Source: Neobacillus niacini NBRC 15566
GTDB taxonomy: Bacteria > Bacillota > Bacilli > Bacillales > Cytobacillaceae
Reading direction: 5' to 3'
DNA: 64,000 bases
Assembly: GCF_001591505.1 (NCBI RefSeq)
Contig: NZ_BCVA01000026.1
Span: 1-64,000 of the forward strand
Position numbers and translations under genes: made by a program. Position 1 is the first letter of the stretch; every line of letters starts with the position of its first letter. This document shows positions 8,085-16,625 of the stretch, in pieces. The notes beneath the pieces were generated by a model that was not told the origin of the DNA, did no database searches, and saw only the letters and a program-made list of their open reading frames with translations.

Positions 8085-8622
8085 ATTTCGTTCTTAGTCT
8101 TTTTATTGCTTTCACAAGCAGTAAGATATACACCAATAGGATTCCGTACCCCACAAAGATAATGAGGATGGGGACATAATCCGGAGTACTAGGTGAATCA
8201 GTTGAGAACGCTGCCAAGAGAAGCGGCATTACTGGCAGCATAAGAGCGGCAGGACCTGTACTAATAACAAGAACAGCACCTGCTCCAATGACAATCCATG
8301 GCCAAACTGGCTTTTTAACAGCAGGTTGTTCCTGAATGATGAGGTCTGGTGAAGCCTCAACCTGTGGAGGAACATGGTTGTTTTTAGCCTTTTGATATGC
8401 CTTTATCGCTGAATAAGCCTTTTTCATCCCCCAAATTGTCACAGTGAGAATTCCAAGCGCAAAAATAATATAAAAAATGGAAAAAAAGCTAAATTCGTCT
8501 GGTTTCCACAAAGGGATGGTAAGAGTTAGCAGCATTCCAGGAGCGGCTTTTAGTAAGAATATCCCGCCTCCAATGAGGACAAACCATGCCCATAAAGGGT
8601 TCTCTATTTTTGATTGATTCAT
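8083..8622 (-). CDS. Four-helix membrane protein with internal duplication, unknown function
   Basis: The 179-residue protein has two similar halves. Residues about 8-75 (NPLWAWFVLIGGGIFLL, then a Pro/Leu-rich stretch and a helix ending in a basic tail) are mirrored at about 105-178 (KPVWPWIVIGAGAVLVI and the same order). Each half has two membrane helices followed by a Lys/Arg-rich cytosolic segment. Both halves open with W-x-W followed by a glycine-rich helix. No enzyme motif is seen. The start ATG is preceded by AGGAG on the minus strand. The function is unknown. Confidence 0.7.
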   Translation of the reverse strand: MNQSKIENPLWAWFVLIGGGIFLLKAAPGMLLTLTIPLWKPDEFSFFSIFYIIFALGILTVTIWGMKKAYSAIKAYQKAKNNHVPPQVEASPDLIIQEQPAVKKPVWPWIVIGAGAVLVISTGPAALMLPVMPLLLAAFSTDSPSTPDYVPILIIFVGYGILLVYILLLVKAIKRLRTK

Positions 8623-8865
8623 TTAGTAGTCTCCTAAAATGTTTTACTATTATTATATAAGGAAATGGAAAAAAAGGAAATTATTAGGTGTATATATTAA
8701 GTTATTCCCCGCCAAAAAATTTTAGGAAAAATGGTTATAAGTTGTTTGACAATATTTCTATTATAATTAAGTGAAAAGTTCTTATATACAGAGGTTTATT
8801 TTATCCTTAAATCAATCGATTAGTTAAAATGTATCTAGTAGAAAAATGACAGAAAAGGTGTGTCT

Positions 8866-9330
8866 GTGTTGAACTATACGCTTTGTTTTCTTGTAAAAGG
8901 GAATGATGTTTTAATGCTGTTTAGGGAGAAGAATCCGAATCGTGGTAAATGGAATGGTGTTGGCGGCAAGATTGAGCCATCGGAAACTCCTGAAGAAGGT
9001 TGCAGAAGAGAAGTGCTCGAGGAAACGGGATTACACGTCGGGAGTTTGTTGTTTAGGGGAATGATTGCTCTTAATGGGGTGGAGTGCATTTATGTTTTTA
9101 TCAGTGATGATTTCGCGGGGGAACTCATTCAATCTGATGAAGGGGCACTGGATTGGAAAAGTGTTAATTGGATTCTAAAGACTAAGGATGTTGTCGAGAA
9201 TATCCCTTTATTTATAAACAAGGTTTTGGATCGATATTCTGAGCCAAAAGTGTACGACTGTAGTTATGGAGAAAACGGGGAAATGAATAATTTTCAAAGC
9301 AAGCCTTGCTCAAAATTACTGCGAATTTAG
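8866..9330 (+). CDS. Nudix hydrolase
   Basis: GTG 8866 is preferred because it lies seven bases after AAAAGG, whereas GTG 8860 is only one base away. This gives the family-like start MLNYTLCFLVKG and 154 residues. The Nudix box is complete: GGKIEPSETPEEG followed by REVLEETGL, with the glutamates that bind the metal. Such enzymes hydrolyse nucleoside diphosphates linked to another group, for example 8-oxo-dGTP or sugar nucleotides. The substrate cannot be read from sequence. A C-terminal extension after about residue 120 (DCSYGENGEMNN) is hydrophilic and of unknown use. It appears to be a single-gene unit. Confidence 0.88.
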   Translation: MLNYTLCFLVKGNDVLMLFREKNPNRGKWNGVGGKIEPSETPEEGCRREVLEETGLHVGSLLFRGMIALNGVECIYVFISDDFAGELIQSDEGALDWKSVNWILKTKDVVENIPLFINKVLDRYSEPKVYDCSYGENGEMNNFQSKPCSKLLRI

Positions 9331-9375
9331 TGTGTTCAACATTCCGCCATATCATTTCAAACAAACTGTGAACTT

Positions 9376-9417
9376 GTTACTATACCTATGTTAGTAACTA
9401 TCGATTTCTAATATAGT
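9376..9417 (+). promoter_or_regulatory. Inverted-repeat operator over the doxX promoter
   Basis: GTTACTA (9376-9382) and TAGTAAC (9392-9398) form a 7-bp inverted repeat with a 9-base spacer. A -10-like TATAGT follows at 9412-9417, so the repeat covers the -35 region. The layout resembles YodB/CatR-type (MarR/DUF24) operators of thiol-stress-controlled doxX genes in B. subtilis. Assignment to that regulator class is inference. Confidence 0.5.
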
Positions 9418-9461
9418 ATAAGTATCAAGAACAAGTTAAATTTTGAAAGGCGGAATGCTTT

Positions 9462-9962
9462 ATGTTTAACAAATTTTTAAGAGAAAATAAGATTTCAGCA
9501 GCTATTTTAACTATTATTCGTTTATACCTCGGCTATTCTTGGTTCACAGCAGGTCTAGGAAAATTAACTGGCGGCGGATTCGACGCTTCTGGATTCCTAA
9601 AAGGAGCGGTTGCGAATCCAGTAAAAGGACCAGACGGCAGCGTGGTGTATAGCTGGTATGTACACTTCCTAGAAAGCTTTGCATTACCGAACATTGACGT
9701 GTTCAACTTCATCGTTCCTTGGGGCGAAACATTGATCGGATTAGGACTTCTGCTTGGCTGCTTAACAACAACAGCAATGTTCTTTGGTCTAGTGATGAAC
9801 TTCTCTTTCTTCTTAGCAGGAACTGTATCTCACAACCCAACAGACATTTTCTTAGGCTTCATCATCTTAGCAGCAGGCTTCAACGCTGGTAAATATGGTT
9901 TAGACCGCTGGGTGGTACCATTCATCCGCAAAACAGTGGGCAAAGAAAAAGTAACCGCATAG
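9462..9962 (+). CDS. DoxX-family membrane protein
   Basis: The 166-residue protein has four predicted membrane helices and the DoxX pattern: RLYLGYSWFTAGLGKL near the N terminus, PWGETLIGLGLLLG in the middle, then an FFLAGTVSHNP segment. DoxX proteins are small quinone/redox-associated membrane proteins linked to thiosulfate oxidation or to thiol and catechol stress (CatD type). The exact partner is not visible. Codon use is unusually biased (many ttc, aac and gca codons), suggesting high expression. GAAAGGCGG precedes the ATG. The gene stands alone between an operator-bearing promoter and a strong terminator. Confidence 0.85.
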   Translation: MFNKFLRENKISAAILTIIRLYLGYSWFTAGLGKLTGGGFDASGFLKGAVANPVKGPDGSVVYSWYVHFLESFALPNIDVFNFIVPWGETLIGLGLLLGCLTTTAMFFGLVMNFSFFLAGTVSHNPTDIFLGFIILAAGFNAGKYGLDRWVVPFIRKTVGKEKVTA

Positions 9963-9973
9963 CGGGCAACAGC

Positions 9974-10010
9974 AAAAAAGACGATTCGTCCCCCTCGAAT
10001 CGTCTTTTTT
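9974..10010. terminator. Bidirectional terminator between doxX and glcF
   Basis: A 15-bp stem (9974-9988 with 9996-10010, loop TCCCCCT) has A-rich and T-rich ends and separates converging genes. Its stem and much of its loop nearly match the terminator at 46200. Confidence 0.93.
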
Positions 10011-10017
10011 TGTATTA

Positions 10018-11340
10018 TTATTTCACTGCTTCCGCTAGTAAATCCACGATATGAACAGCACGCATTTTATCGGACAAACCTTCACGCTCAACTCCGAGCT
10101 GCATTTGGAGCAAACAGCCGGGGTTTGCGGTTACGATGGTTGTTGCATGTGTCGCTTTCGCCTGGACCATTTTATAGTCAAGCATGACCATCGACATTTC
10201 GGACTCTACGATATTATAAATACCAGCAGACCCACAGCAGCGGTCCGCTTCTTTCATTTCTACAAACCGTACCCCTTTGATGGACTCCAACAGTATTCGT
10301 GGTGCTGAAGCGGTTTTCATCACATTTCGTAAATGGCAGGAGTCCTGATAGGTAATTACCTGAGCTGGAAGCTCTAATTTCACTTTTTTATGAAATGAGA
10401 CCGCTACAAGAATTTCAGAAATATCCTTTATTTTCGATTTGAACACCTCAGCACGTTCTTTCCATACAGGGTCATCCTTCAAAAGGTGATCATAATCAAC
10501 AAGGAAGGCGCCGCAGCCTCCAGCATTGGTAATGATGAAGTCTGCACCCAAGTCCTCGAACGCTGCAATATTTTTCTTCGCAAGCTCTTTCGCTGCATTC
10601 TTTTCACCGCTATGCCCATGCAGGGCGCCGCAGCAGGTTTGCTGCTTTGGAATCACAACTTCACAACCCGCTAGTTGTAACAATTTCATGGTTGCGTCGT
10701 TTGTTTTCATGAACATGGTATCCATTAAACAGCCGCTGAAAAAAGCAACCTTATGCACTTTTTCGGCAATCGCCGGCAGGTGCTCAGGCCGGTTTTTCAT
10801 ATCTTTCATCGTTGGAACTTTCGGGAGCACTTTTTCCATCGTGGCTAAATTGTCAGGCAGCAATCCTAAATAGCCTGTTTTCCGTGCAAGGGTTTGAATC
10901 CCAGACCGCTGGTAGAAACCTAGAAGGCCAACCATCGTGCGCATACGGTTTTGGTGAGGGAACAGCCCTTCAAATACTGTTTTTCTAACTGCTCTAACAG
11001 GTAAAGAGTGTTTTTTATTTTGATTAATAATATCTCTTGCTTCCTCTAGTAAATGGCCGTAATTAACGCCGGAAGGACAGACCGGTTCACAGGCACGACA
11101 GCCTAGGCAGAGATCAAGTGAGCGTTCAAAATCCTCATCCGGTTCGACGATTCCATCGACGACGGCTTTCATCATCGCAATCCGACCGCGGGGAGAATGA
11201 GACTCCTTATAACCTGACTCGATATATGTTGGGCAGGTTGGCAGACAGAATCCACAGCGCATACAGTTTAAGAGTTCATCCTCATTCATCCGCTCTTTAA
11301 ATTGCTGTTGAATTTTTTCTTGTTCGACCAAGGTTGTCAT
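10018..11340 (-). CDS. glcF: Glycolate oxidase iron-sulfur subunit
   Basis: The 440-residue protein has two N-terminal [4Fe-4S] motifs, CMRCGFCLPTCP and CLGCRACEPVCP. Two CCG domains follow, with CCGALHGHSGE and CCGSAGIYN in the C-terminal half. This is the GlcF/LutA-like architecture that passes electrons from the flavoprotein GlcD to the membrane quinone pool during glycolate or D-lactate oxidation. The start overlaps the glcD stop as ATGA, so the subunits are translationally coupled. All expected cysteines are present. B. subtilis ysfD is the probable counterpart. Confidence 0.9.
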   Translation of the reverse strand: MTTLVEQEKIQQQFKERMNEDELLNCMRCGFCLPTCPTYIESGYKESHSPRGRIAMMKAVVDGIVEPDEDFERSLDLCLGCRACEPVCPSGVNYGHLLEEARDIINQNKKHSLPVRAVRKTVFEGLFPHQNRMRTMVGLLGFYQRSGIQTLARKTGYLGLLPDNLATMEKVLPKVPTMKDMKNRPEHLPAIAEKVHKVAFFSGCLMDTMFMKTNDATMKLLQLAGCEVVIPKQQTCCGALHGHSGEKNAAKELAKKNIAAFEDLGADFIITNAGGCGAFLVDYDHLLKDDPVWKERAEVFKSKIKDISEILVAVSFHKKVKLELPAQVITYQDSCHLRNVMKTASAPRILLESIKGVRFVEMKEADRCCGSAGIYNIVESEMSMVMLDYKMVQAKATHATTIVTANPGCLLQMQLGVEREGLSDKMRAVHIVDLLAEAVK

Positions 11341-12749
11341 TTTGTAATCACCACGCGTTTCTTGCTGTCTTTCGCAAACACTTTCCCAGGGTTCATAATG
11401 TTATTCGGATCAAACGCCTGCTTAATTCCCATCATGGCAGCAATTCCCTCTTTTTTCAGCTTCCACTCTAAGTACGGTGCTTTCATCGCTCCGACCCCAT
11501 GTTCCCCCGTAATCGTGCCGCCTAATTCAATCGCTTTATCAAAAATCTCCGCGAAAGCCTTTTCGACGCGTTCCATTTCTTCATGGTTTCTAGCATCCGT
11601 CGCACAAGTAGGGTGGAGATTTCCGTCGCCAGCGTGGCCGAATGTACAAATCGTCAGCTGATATTTTTCGGTAATTTCATTAATGGCTTTCACCATATTG
11701 GCAATTTCTGAGCGAGGAACGGTTGCGTCCTCTAGTATGGTCGTCGGTGCTAAACGTGCTACTGCCGAAAGTGCCGCACGTCTTGCCGTTCTAAGCGCCA
11801 TGGCTTCCTCTTCTGTTGCTGCAATTTGAATCGATACCGCATTTTCCAGTTTACATACTTCTGCAATTTTATTAATATCGCGTTCGACGACTTCAGGCGG
11901 ACCGTCCTGTTCAATTAAAAGAACCGCTTGAACATCGGTTGGGAGGCCAATTTGAGCATAATCTTCAACCACCTTTAAAGTAGCCTGGTCCAAAAACTCA
12001 AGCGTGGTTGGAATAATTTTATTGGCAATGATTTTTGAAACAGAACGTGCAGCTGCGGAAAGATCCTGATAAAGCGCGAGCATCGTTTTACGTGTTTCTG
12101 GCATTGGAATCAATTTCAGGGTTGCTTCGGTAATGACACCAAGCGTTCCTTCAGAACCGACAAATAGACGAGTTAAATCGTAGCCAGCCACATCTTTTGC
12201 AAGCTTACCGCCTGTACGGATGATATCGCCATTTGACAGAACGGCTTCAAGCCCAATCACATAATCTCTAGTTACACCATATTTGAGACCGCGCAAACCG
12301 CCTGAATTCTCATTGATATTGCCGCCGATGGTGGAGATTTTCATTGAACTTGGATCAGGCGGATAGAAAAGGCCTTTTTCTTCAATGGCCTGAATCATAT
12401 CTAGCGTAATGACTCCAGGCTGCACGGTGATCGTTAGATTCTCCTCATCAATCTCAAGGATTTTGTTCATATGTTTAAAGAGAAGGACAATCCCGCCTTC
12501 GGTTGGGCAAGTTCCTGCACAAAGGTTCGTTCCCGAACCGCGTGGGACAATCGGAACTCCATATTGGTTACATATCTTCAATATTTGTGAAACTTCCTCT
12601 GCATTGCGCGGACTGACAACTGCATCTGGCATCGACTGGAAGTTGGGTGTGGCATCGTAGGAATATACTAAACGTTCTATTTTCGAATCATCGTAGTTTT
12701 TTTCAGATACAATCGAGATTAATTTTTGTTTCACTTCATTTGAGAGCAT
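11337..12749 (-). CDS. glcD: Glycolate oxidase FAD subunit
   Basis: The 470-residue FAD-linked oxidase has a PCMH-type FAD-binding domain with VPRGSGTNLCAGTCP and IGGNINENSGG. A C-terminal FAD-oxidase domain contains FGHAGDGNLHPT and the typical GEHGVG motif. It oxidises glycolate (possibly D-lactate) to the 2-oxoacid and forms the complex with GlcF. Length and motifs are complete. A GGGGG stretch precedes the start. The likely regulator gene lies immediately upstream in the same direction but behind its own terminator, an arrangement like B. subtilis ysfB-ysfC-ysfD. Confidence 0.9.
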   Translation of the reverse strand: MLSNEVKQKLISIVSEKNYDDSKIERLVYSYDATPNFQSMPDAVVSPRNAEEVSQILKICNQYGVPIVPRGSGTNLCAGTCPTEGGIVLLFKHMNKILEIDEENLTITVQPGVITLDMIQAIEEKGLFYPPDPSSMKISTIGGNINENSGGLRGLKYGVTRDYVIGLEAVLSNGDIIRTGGKLAKDVAGYDLTRLFVGSEGTLGVITEATLKLIPMPETRKTMLALYQDLSAAARSVSKIIANKIIPTTLEFLDQATLKVVEDYAQIGLPTDVQAVLLIEQDGPPEVVERDINKIAEVCKLENAVSIQIAATEEEAMALRTARRAALSAVARLAPTTILEDATVPRSEIANMVKAINEITEKYQLTICTFGHAGDGNLHPTCATDARNHEEMERVEKAFAEIFDKAIELGGTITGEHGVGAMKAPYLEWKLKKEGIAAMMGIKQAFDPNNIMNPGKVFAKDSKKRVVITK

Positions 12750-12767
12750 GCTATTTCCCCCATCTTC

Positions 12768-12794
12768 GTACTATTTTCATACTATTTAAAGTAT
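12768..12794 (-). promoter_or_regulatory. Repeated operator-like motif upstream of glcD
   Basis: On the plus strand TACTATTT occurs twice, 11 bases apart, within 12769-12787. The second copy is part of the inverted repeat ATACT/AGTAT (12779-12794). It lies in the short gap between the regulator's terminator and glcD, where the glcDF promoter must be. Binding by the CdaR-type regulator is inferred from position. Confidence 0.35.
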
Positions 12795-12816
12795 AAAAAA
12801 ACAGGCATAAGCCTGC
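12795..12816 (-). terminator. Terminator of the CdaR-type regulator gene
   Basis: On the minus strand a GCAGGC...GCCTG stem with a 4-base loop runs into seven or more T residues. It ends the regulator transcript before glcD. Confidence 0.75.
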
Positions 12817-12863
12817 TATGGAGAAACATCCAAAAAATAAATATTTTTTTGTTCAATTTCTGG

Positions 12864-13967
12864 TTATTCATCCAAAAATAATACAGCAAGATACAAACAA
12901 AACAAATCATGAATACGGTTTGGATTTAGATGTGTTAGATCCTCGATTTTCTTCAAACGATAATGAAGGGTGTTGATATGAATATGTAGGACCTGAGCTG
13001 TGTTTTTCAATGAATGATTTTGTTTAAATAGTTCCACTAAAGTTTCCAGGAGTTCTTTTTCTGTTAACAGTGGTGCAATGCTCCGTTGAATGTATTCAGC
13101 TTTAATTTCTGACGTAAGTTCGCCTGTTACCATTTCAAGGATTAATTCCTCATCAAAAATAATGCCTCTGTTCCGTCTAGCCAGTTTCAACGCTCGTTCT
13201 GCCTGAGCGTAGGAATGGTGCAGGTTGGACGAAGCTGCACATTGACCAACGCCCGCATAGGCGGATATCTCAAAGCTATTTTTCATCAATCGAAGAAATT
13301 GTTCCAGCCGATGTTTAATGGACGGAGGTTGAACAGGGGCGGAACAGTCAATTAACACAATGATTCGTTCATTTCCTGACCTTGTTACGACATCGTTTTT
13401 ATTTTGAGAAAAGGAATTCAAAATAGAAGACCACATATCTCTTGATAGTGGTTGCGCTCTTTGTTCCAACTCGATAATCACTGCGGTACGGCTAAGTTCA
13501 AGATTGACGGTCAGCGCTCGAGCCCGCTCAAGCAAGTGTGAACTTGGTTCTTTTGCCTGGAGCCATTCGAGGACAAAGGTTTCCATCGCACGTGAATGAT
13601 AGTCAAACTGTTCACCATAATAGTTTTCGCTGATTAACAGCTCGGTCATTTTACGGATGATTTCGCCAAAGGGGGTAACCTTTTCAGGGTCACCGGTAAT
13701 GCCAATCACGCCAATGACATCATGCTGAAAGAAGATCGGGAGATTAATTCCGGACTTTACCCCTTTTAATTGTGGGGTGTCTTTTTCTGTGATAATCAGC
13801 TTTTTCTTCTGCTGTGAAGTAAGTAATGCTCCTTCATGGAAGGTACCAATTCGGTCTTGGTTTGTGCTGGCCATGATCAAGCCATCCGTGTTCACAACAA
13901 TGATCTCTTCAGATATTAGTCTCTGGACTTCCCTGACAATTTTTTCTGCAAGTTCTGGTTGAAGCAT
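12864..13967 (-). CDS. CdaR-family sugar-diacid/glycolate regulator
   Basis: The start is placed at ATG 13967, eight bases after AGGTGG on the minus strand. The upstream GTG at 13979 overlaps that site. The protein starts MLQPELAEKIV, as family members do, and has 367 residues. The N-terminal diacid-recognition domain (to about 130) includes GVIGITGDPEKV. A GGDEF-like middle region follows. The C-terminal PucR/HTH_30 domain has LKNTAQVLHIHINTLHYRLKKIE. Such proteins activate glycolate, glycerate or glucarate genes in response to the acid. Placement next to glcDF suggests it senses glycolate and activates that operon, like B. subtilis YsfB. Confidence 0.87.
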   Translation of the reverse strand: MLQPELAEKIVREVQRLISEEIIVVNTDGLIMASTNQDRIGTFHEGALLTSQQKKKLIITEKDTPQLKGVKSGINLPIFFQHDVIGVIGITGDPEKVTPFGEIIRKMTELLISENYYGEQFDYHSRAMETFVLEWLQAKEPSSHLLERARALTVNLELSRTAVIIELEQRAQPLSRDMWSSILNSFSQNKNDVVTRSGNERIIVLIDCSAPVQPPSIKHRLEQFLRLMKNSFEISAYAGVGQCAASSNLHHSYAQAERALKLARRNRGIIFDEELILEMVTGELTSEIKAEYIQRSIAPLLTEKELLETLVELFKQNHSLKNTAQVLHIHINTLHYRLKKIEDLTHLNPNRIHDLFCLYLAVLFLDE

Positions 13968-14053
13968 GTTCAGCACCACCTGCCATTGATTAAAATGATA
14001 TTTTAATAAATACTATAAGCGTAATGAAAAAATAGTGCAAAGGGGAGAGCAAG

Positions 14054-14917
14054 TTGGCATATAAATTATTAGCAACAGATTTGGACGGAACATTATTAAA
14101 TGATTATAGAGAAATTGATAGAGAAAACATTCAAGCGATCCATGAGTTTCGTGAAAAAGGAGGAAGAGTGGTAATTTGCAGCGGCCGTTCACCCCTTTCA
14201 ACAAGGTGGATTGCTAACACCATTGGTCTAAAAGGAGAACCGATTATTGCTTATAATGGGGCGATCATTCTTGATGAAAATGGCGGGATCAGTGAGCAAG
14301 CAGTTTTCGAGCATGACCACTTGCTGCATTTCTGGGAATTATGTGAGGGGGAAGGCTTTTACGCTCATTTTTATGAAGGAGATACATTGCTCGTTCCAAA
14401 AGAAACGAAATGGAATAAGAACTGGATTGAAAATAATATTCCTACGCTTGAAAAAACGGGTGGAAAAGCAGCGGACCTAGAAAATTTTCGCGGGCAATGC
14501 CAAGTGAAAATTGTGGATGATTTTTATCGATACATGAAGTCTAATCAACCAGATATCACGAAAATTGCCGTTTTTGATGAAGAGGGAAGACTTGCTGATT
14601 TTTCAAAGGTAATCGGTGAAAAGGTCGGGGGTATGGAAGTTAGCAGCAGTCTCAATTTTTTAAATTTGGAGATATCACCATCAGGAGTCAGTAAAGCTTC
14701 CTCACTGTTAAAGTTAAGTGAGAAATACGACATCCCCCTCTACCAGATGGCTGCGATTGGAGATAATTATAATGATTCTCTGATGCTGAAAGCTGCGGGA
14801 CTGGGAATCGCGATGGGAAATGCACCAGATAAAGTGAAGGCGCTGGCAGATCAAGTGACCGGAAGTAATCAGGAAGCCGGGGTAGCACAGGCAATTCGAC
14901 GTTATTTATTAGAATAG
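14054..14917 (+). CDS. HAD-superfamily hydrolase, Cof type (IIB)
   Basis: The 287-residue protein starts at TTG 14054, six bases after AGGGGAG. It has HAD motif I DLDGTLL (Asp9 and Asp11 by this start), motif II CSGRS, motif III around the SPSGVSK Lys and motif IV IGDNYND. The cap is of type C2/IIB, as in Cof, YidA and B. subtilis YkrA/YwtE. These enzymes dephosphorylate sugar phosphates, FMN or similar small phosphates; the substrate cannot be deduced. The gene is single and followed by the tandem repeat array, which could lie in its 3' untranslated region. Confidence 0.87.
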   Translation: MAYKLLATDLDGTLLNDYREIDRENIQAIHEFREKGGRVVICSGRSPLSTRWIANTIGLKGEPIIAYNGAIILDENGGISEQAVFEHDHLLHFWELCEGEGFYAHFYEGDTLLVPKETKWNKNWIENNIPTLEKTGGKAADLENFRGQCQVKIVDDFYRYMKSNQPDITKIAVFDEEGRLADFSKVIGEKVGGMEVSSSLNFLNLEISPSGVSKASSLLKLSEKYDIPLYQMAAIGDNYNDSLMLKAAGLGIAMGNAPDKVKALADQVTGSNQEAGVAQAIRRYLLE

Positions 14918-14964
14918 TTTTGGAAAATTTCATTGTTGATTATTCGTACAACGGTATAAAGGAT

Positions 14965-15536
14965 GATGAAAGACAAATCAGGAGAGCCCCCAGTAAGATT
15001 AGTCCTTCATATTGCTGATGAAAGACAAATCAGGAAGGAACTTTGTGAGATTAGTCCTTCATGAGCGTGATGAAAGACAAATCAGGAAGGAACTCAGTGA
15101 GATTCGTCCTTCATAAGCGTGATGAAAGACAAATCAGGAAGGTTCTTAGAGAGATTGGTCCTTCATAAGCGTGATGAAAGACAAATCAGGAGAGATCTCA
15201 GTGAGATTAGTCCTTCATGAGCGTGATGAAGGACAAATCAGGAGAGTTCTCAGTGGGATTCGTCCTTCATGAGCGTGATGAAAGACAAATCAGGAGAGAT
15301 CTCAGTGAGATTAGTCCTTCATGAGCGTGATGAAGGACAAATCAGGAGAGTTCTTAGAGAGATTGGTCCTTCATAAGCATGATGAAAGACAAATCAGGAG
15401 AGATAACAGTGAGATTCGTCCTTCATAAGCATGATGAAAGACAAATCAGGAAAGTTCACAGTGAGATTCGTCCTTCATAAGCGTGATGAGGGACAAATCA
15501 GGAGAGATCTCATTGTGTTTAGTCCTTAATAAGGAT
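14965..15536. repeat. Tandem array of eleven 52-bp imperfect palindromes
   Basis: Units start at 14965, 15017, 15069, 15121, 15173, 15225, 15277, 15329, 15381, 15433 and 15485, exactly 52 bp apart. Each begins ATGAAAGACAAATC (A or G at the sixth base) after a leading G, and near unit position 33-46 has GATTNGTCCTTCAT, its reverse complement at 12-13 of 14 positions. Each unit can therefore fold into a hairpin. The centre is variable, often AGAGATCTCA. The last unit is decayed. It has no coding potential, and the spacing leaves no unique spacers, so it is not CRISPR. Fifty-two bp is close to five turns of B-DNA. Confidence 0.92.
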
Positions 15537-15622
15537 TTCCTTATGACAAAAATCAACATCTGTCTTTAACAGGGCCTTTAAAATAGATTTTGAAATGTCA
15601 TTTTAAAATTTTAATAAAATTA

Positions 15623-15651
15623 TTGAATTAATATTTCAGTAGAGGTATAAT
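15623..15651 (+). promoter_or_regulatory. Sigma-A promoter of the mur operon
   Basis: TTGAAT (15623-15628) and TATAAT (15646-15651) are separated by exactly 17 bp. The predicted start of transcription is near 15658, about 45 bases before murQ. Confidence 0.8.
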
Positions 15652-15659
15652 AAGGGTAC

Positions 15660-15673
15660 GGAAATCGCTTACA
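15660..15673 (-). promoter_or_regulatory. cre box (CcpA site) at the mur operon start
   Basis: Read on the minus strand the site is TGTAAGCGATTTCC, which fits the cre consensus TGWNANCGNTNWCA at all but the last base. It sits directly at and after the predicted +1, the usual place for catabolite repression by CcpA-HPr(Ser-P). Confidence 0.75.
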
Positions 15674-15702
15674 CCTAGAAAAACAAACAGGAGGATAAGG
15701 AA

Positions 15703-16608
15703 ATGATCGAAGAAAATCTCGAATTATTAACGACCGAGTCCCGAAATCAAGAAACCATGCAGATTGATACGGCCGAGGCCATCGATATATTACGAATCAT
15801 GAACGAACAAGATCAATTGGTAGCACTGGCTGTTAAAGAAGTTTTACCTGAAGTAGAAGCAGCGGTTCAGTTTGTATTTGAGTCCTTTAAAAACGGCGGC
15901 CGCCTGATTTATTTAGGTGCCGGTACGAGTGGAAGATTAGGTGTACTGGACGCTGTTGAATGTCCGCCAACCTTCAGCACCGAACCTGAAATGGTTGTTG
16001 GTTTGATGGCCGGAGGAGAAGGCGCCTTTTTGAAAGCCGTGGAAGGAGCCGAGGATGACCTTGAACTTGGTGTTCATGACTTAAAGCAGTTGGAACTGAC
16101 TGAAAACGACACAGTAATCGGGATTGCTGCAAGCGGACGTACACCATATGTCATTGGCGCCCTTCGCTATGCACGCAGCATTGGAGCAAAAACTGTCGCA
16201 CTTTCGTGTAATAAAAATGCTGCAATTAGTAAAGAAGCCGACCAAGCGATTGAAGTTATTGTCGGTCCAGAAGTTTTAACTGGTTCAACCCGTTTGAAAT
16301 CAGGCACAGCCCATAAAATGATTCTGAATATGATTTCTACATCAGCGATGATTCTTTTAGGAAAAGCCTATGAAAATTTAATGGTTGATGTAAAAGTGAG
16401 CAACTTAAAGTTAAAAGAACGCGCGATTGGAATTATCCGCAAAGTGACGGGTGTTTCCTATGATGTGGCGCTGGAGACGTTAGAAACATCAGGTCTCCAA
16501 GTTAAAACAGCCATTGTCATGATTATGACGGAATCAACAAAACAGGAAGCAGAAGAATTATTAAAAGCAGCGAATGGATATGTAAAAATCGCAATCCAGA
16601 AAAAATGA
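15703..16608 (+). CDS. murQ: N-acetylmuramic acid 6-phosphate etherase
   Basis: The 301-residue protein is a complete MurQ: a SIS-type sugar-phosphate isomerase fold with [29 protein letters not shown], and [16 protein letters not shown] three-helix C-terminal domain follows. The enzyme removes D-lactate from MurNAc-6-phosphate to give GlcNAc-6-phosphate in the cytosol. It is the first gene of murQ-murR-murP-mupG, behind an AGGAGG-type site (aacaggagga) and a cre-controlled promoter. The gene set indicates recycling or scavenging of peptidoglycan sugars. Confidence 0.94.
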   Translation: MIEENLELLTTESRNQETMQIDTAEAIDILRIMNEQDQLVALAVKEVLPEVEAAVQFVFESFKNGGRLIYLGAGTSGRLGVLDAVECPPTFSTEPEMVVGLMAGGEGAFLKAVEGAEDDLELGVHDLKQLELTENDTVIGIAASGRTPYVIGALRYARSIGAKTVALSCNKNAAISKEADQAIEVIVGPEVLTGSTRLKSGTAHKMILNMISTSAMILLGKAYENLMVDVKVSNLKLKERAIGIIRKVTGVSYDVALETLETSGLQVKTAIVMIMTESTKQEAEELLKAANGYVKIAIQKK

Positions 16609-16625
16609 TAGGTTGAAAAGGTGGT

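Noticed and set aside
8746..8767. TTGACA and TATAAT upstream of the Nudix gene
   Set aside because: The spacer is only 10 bp, so the two hexamers cannot form one sigma-A promoter.
10051..10873. Plus-strand ORFs opposite glcF
   Set aside because: They lie wholly antisense to a gene with intact Fe-S motifs and lack ribosome binding sites or recognisable domains.
14965..15536. CRISPR array
   Set aside because: The periodic units are contiguous 52-bp repeats without unique spacers, the variable centres are themselves related, and no cas gene is present.
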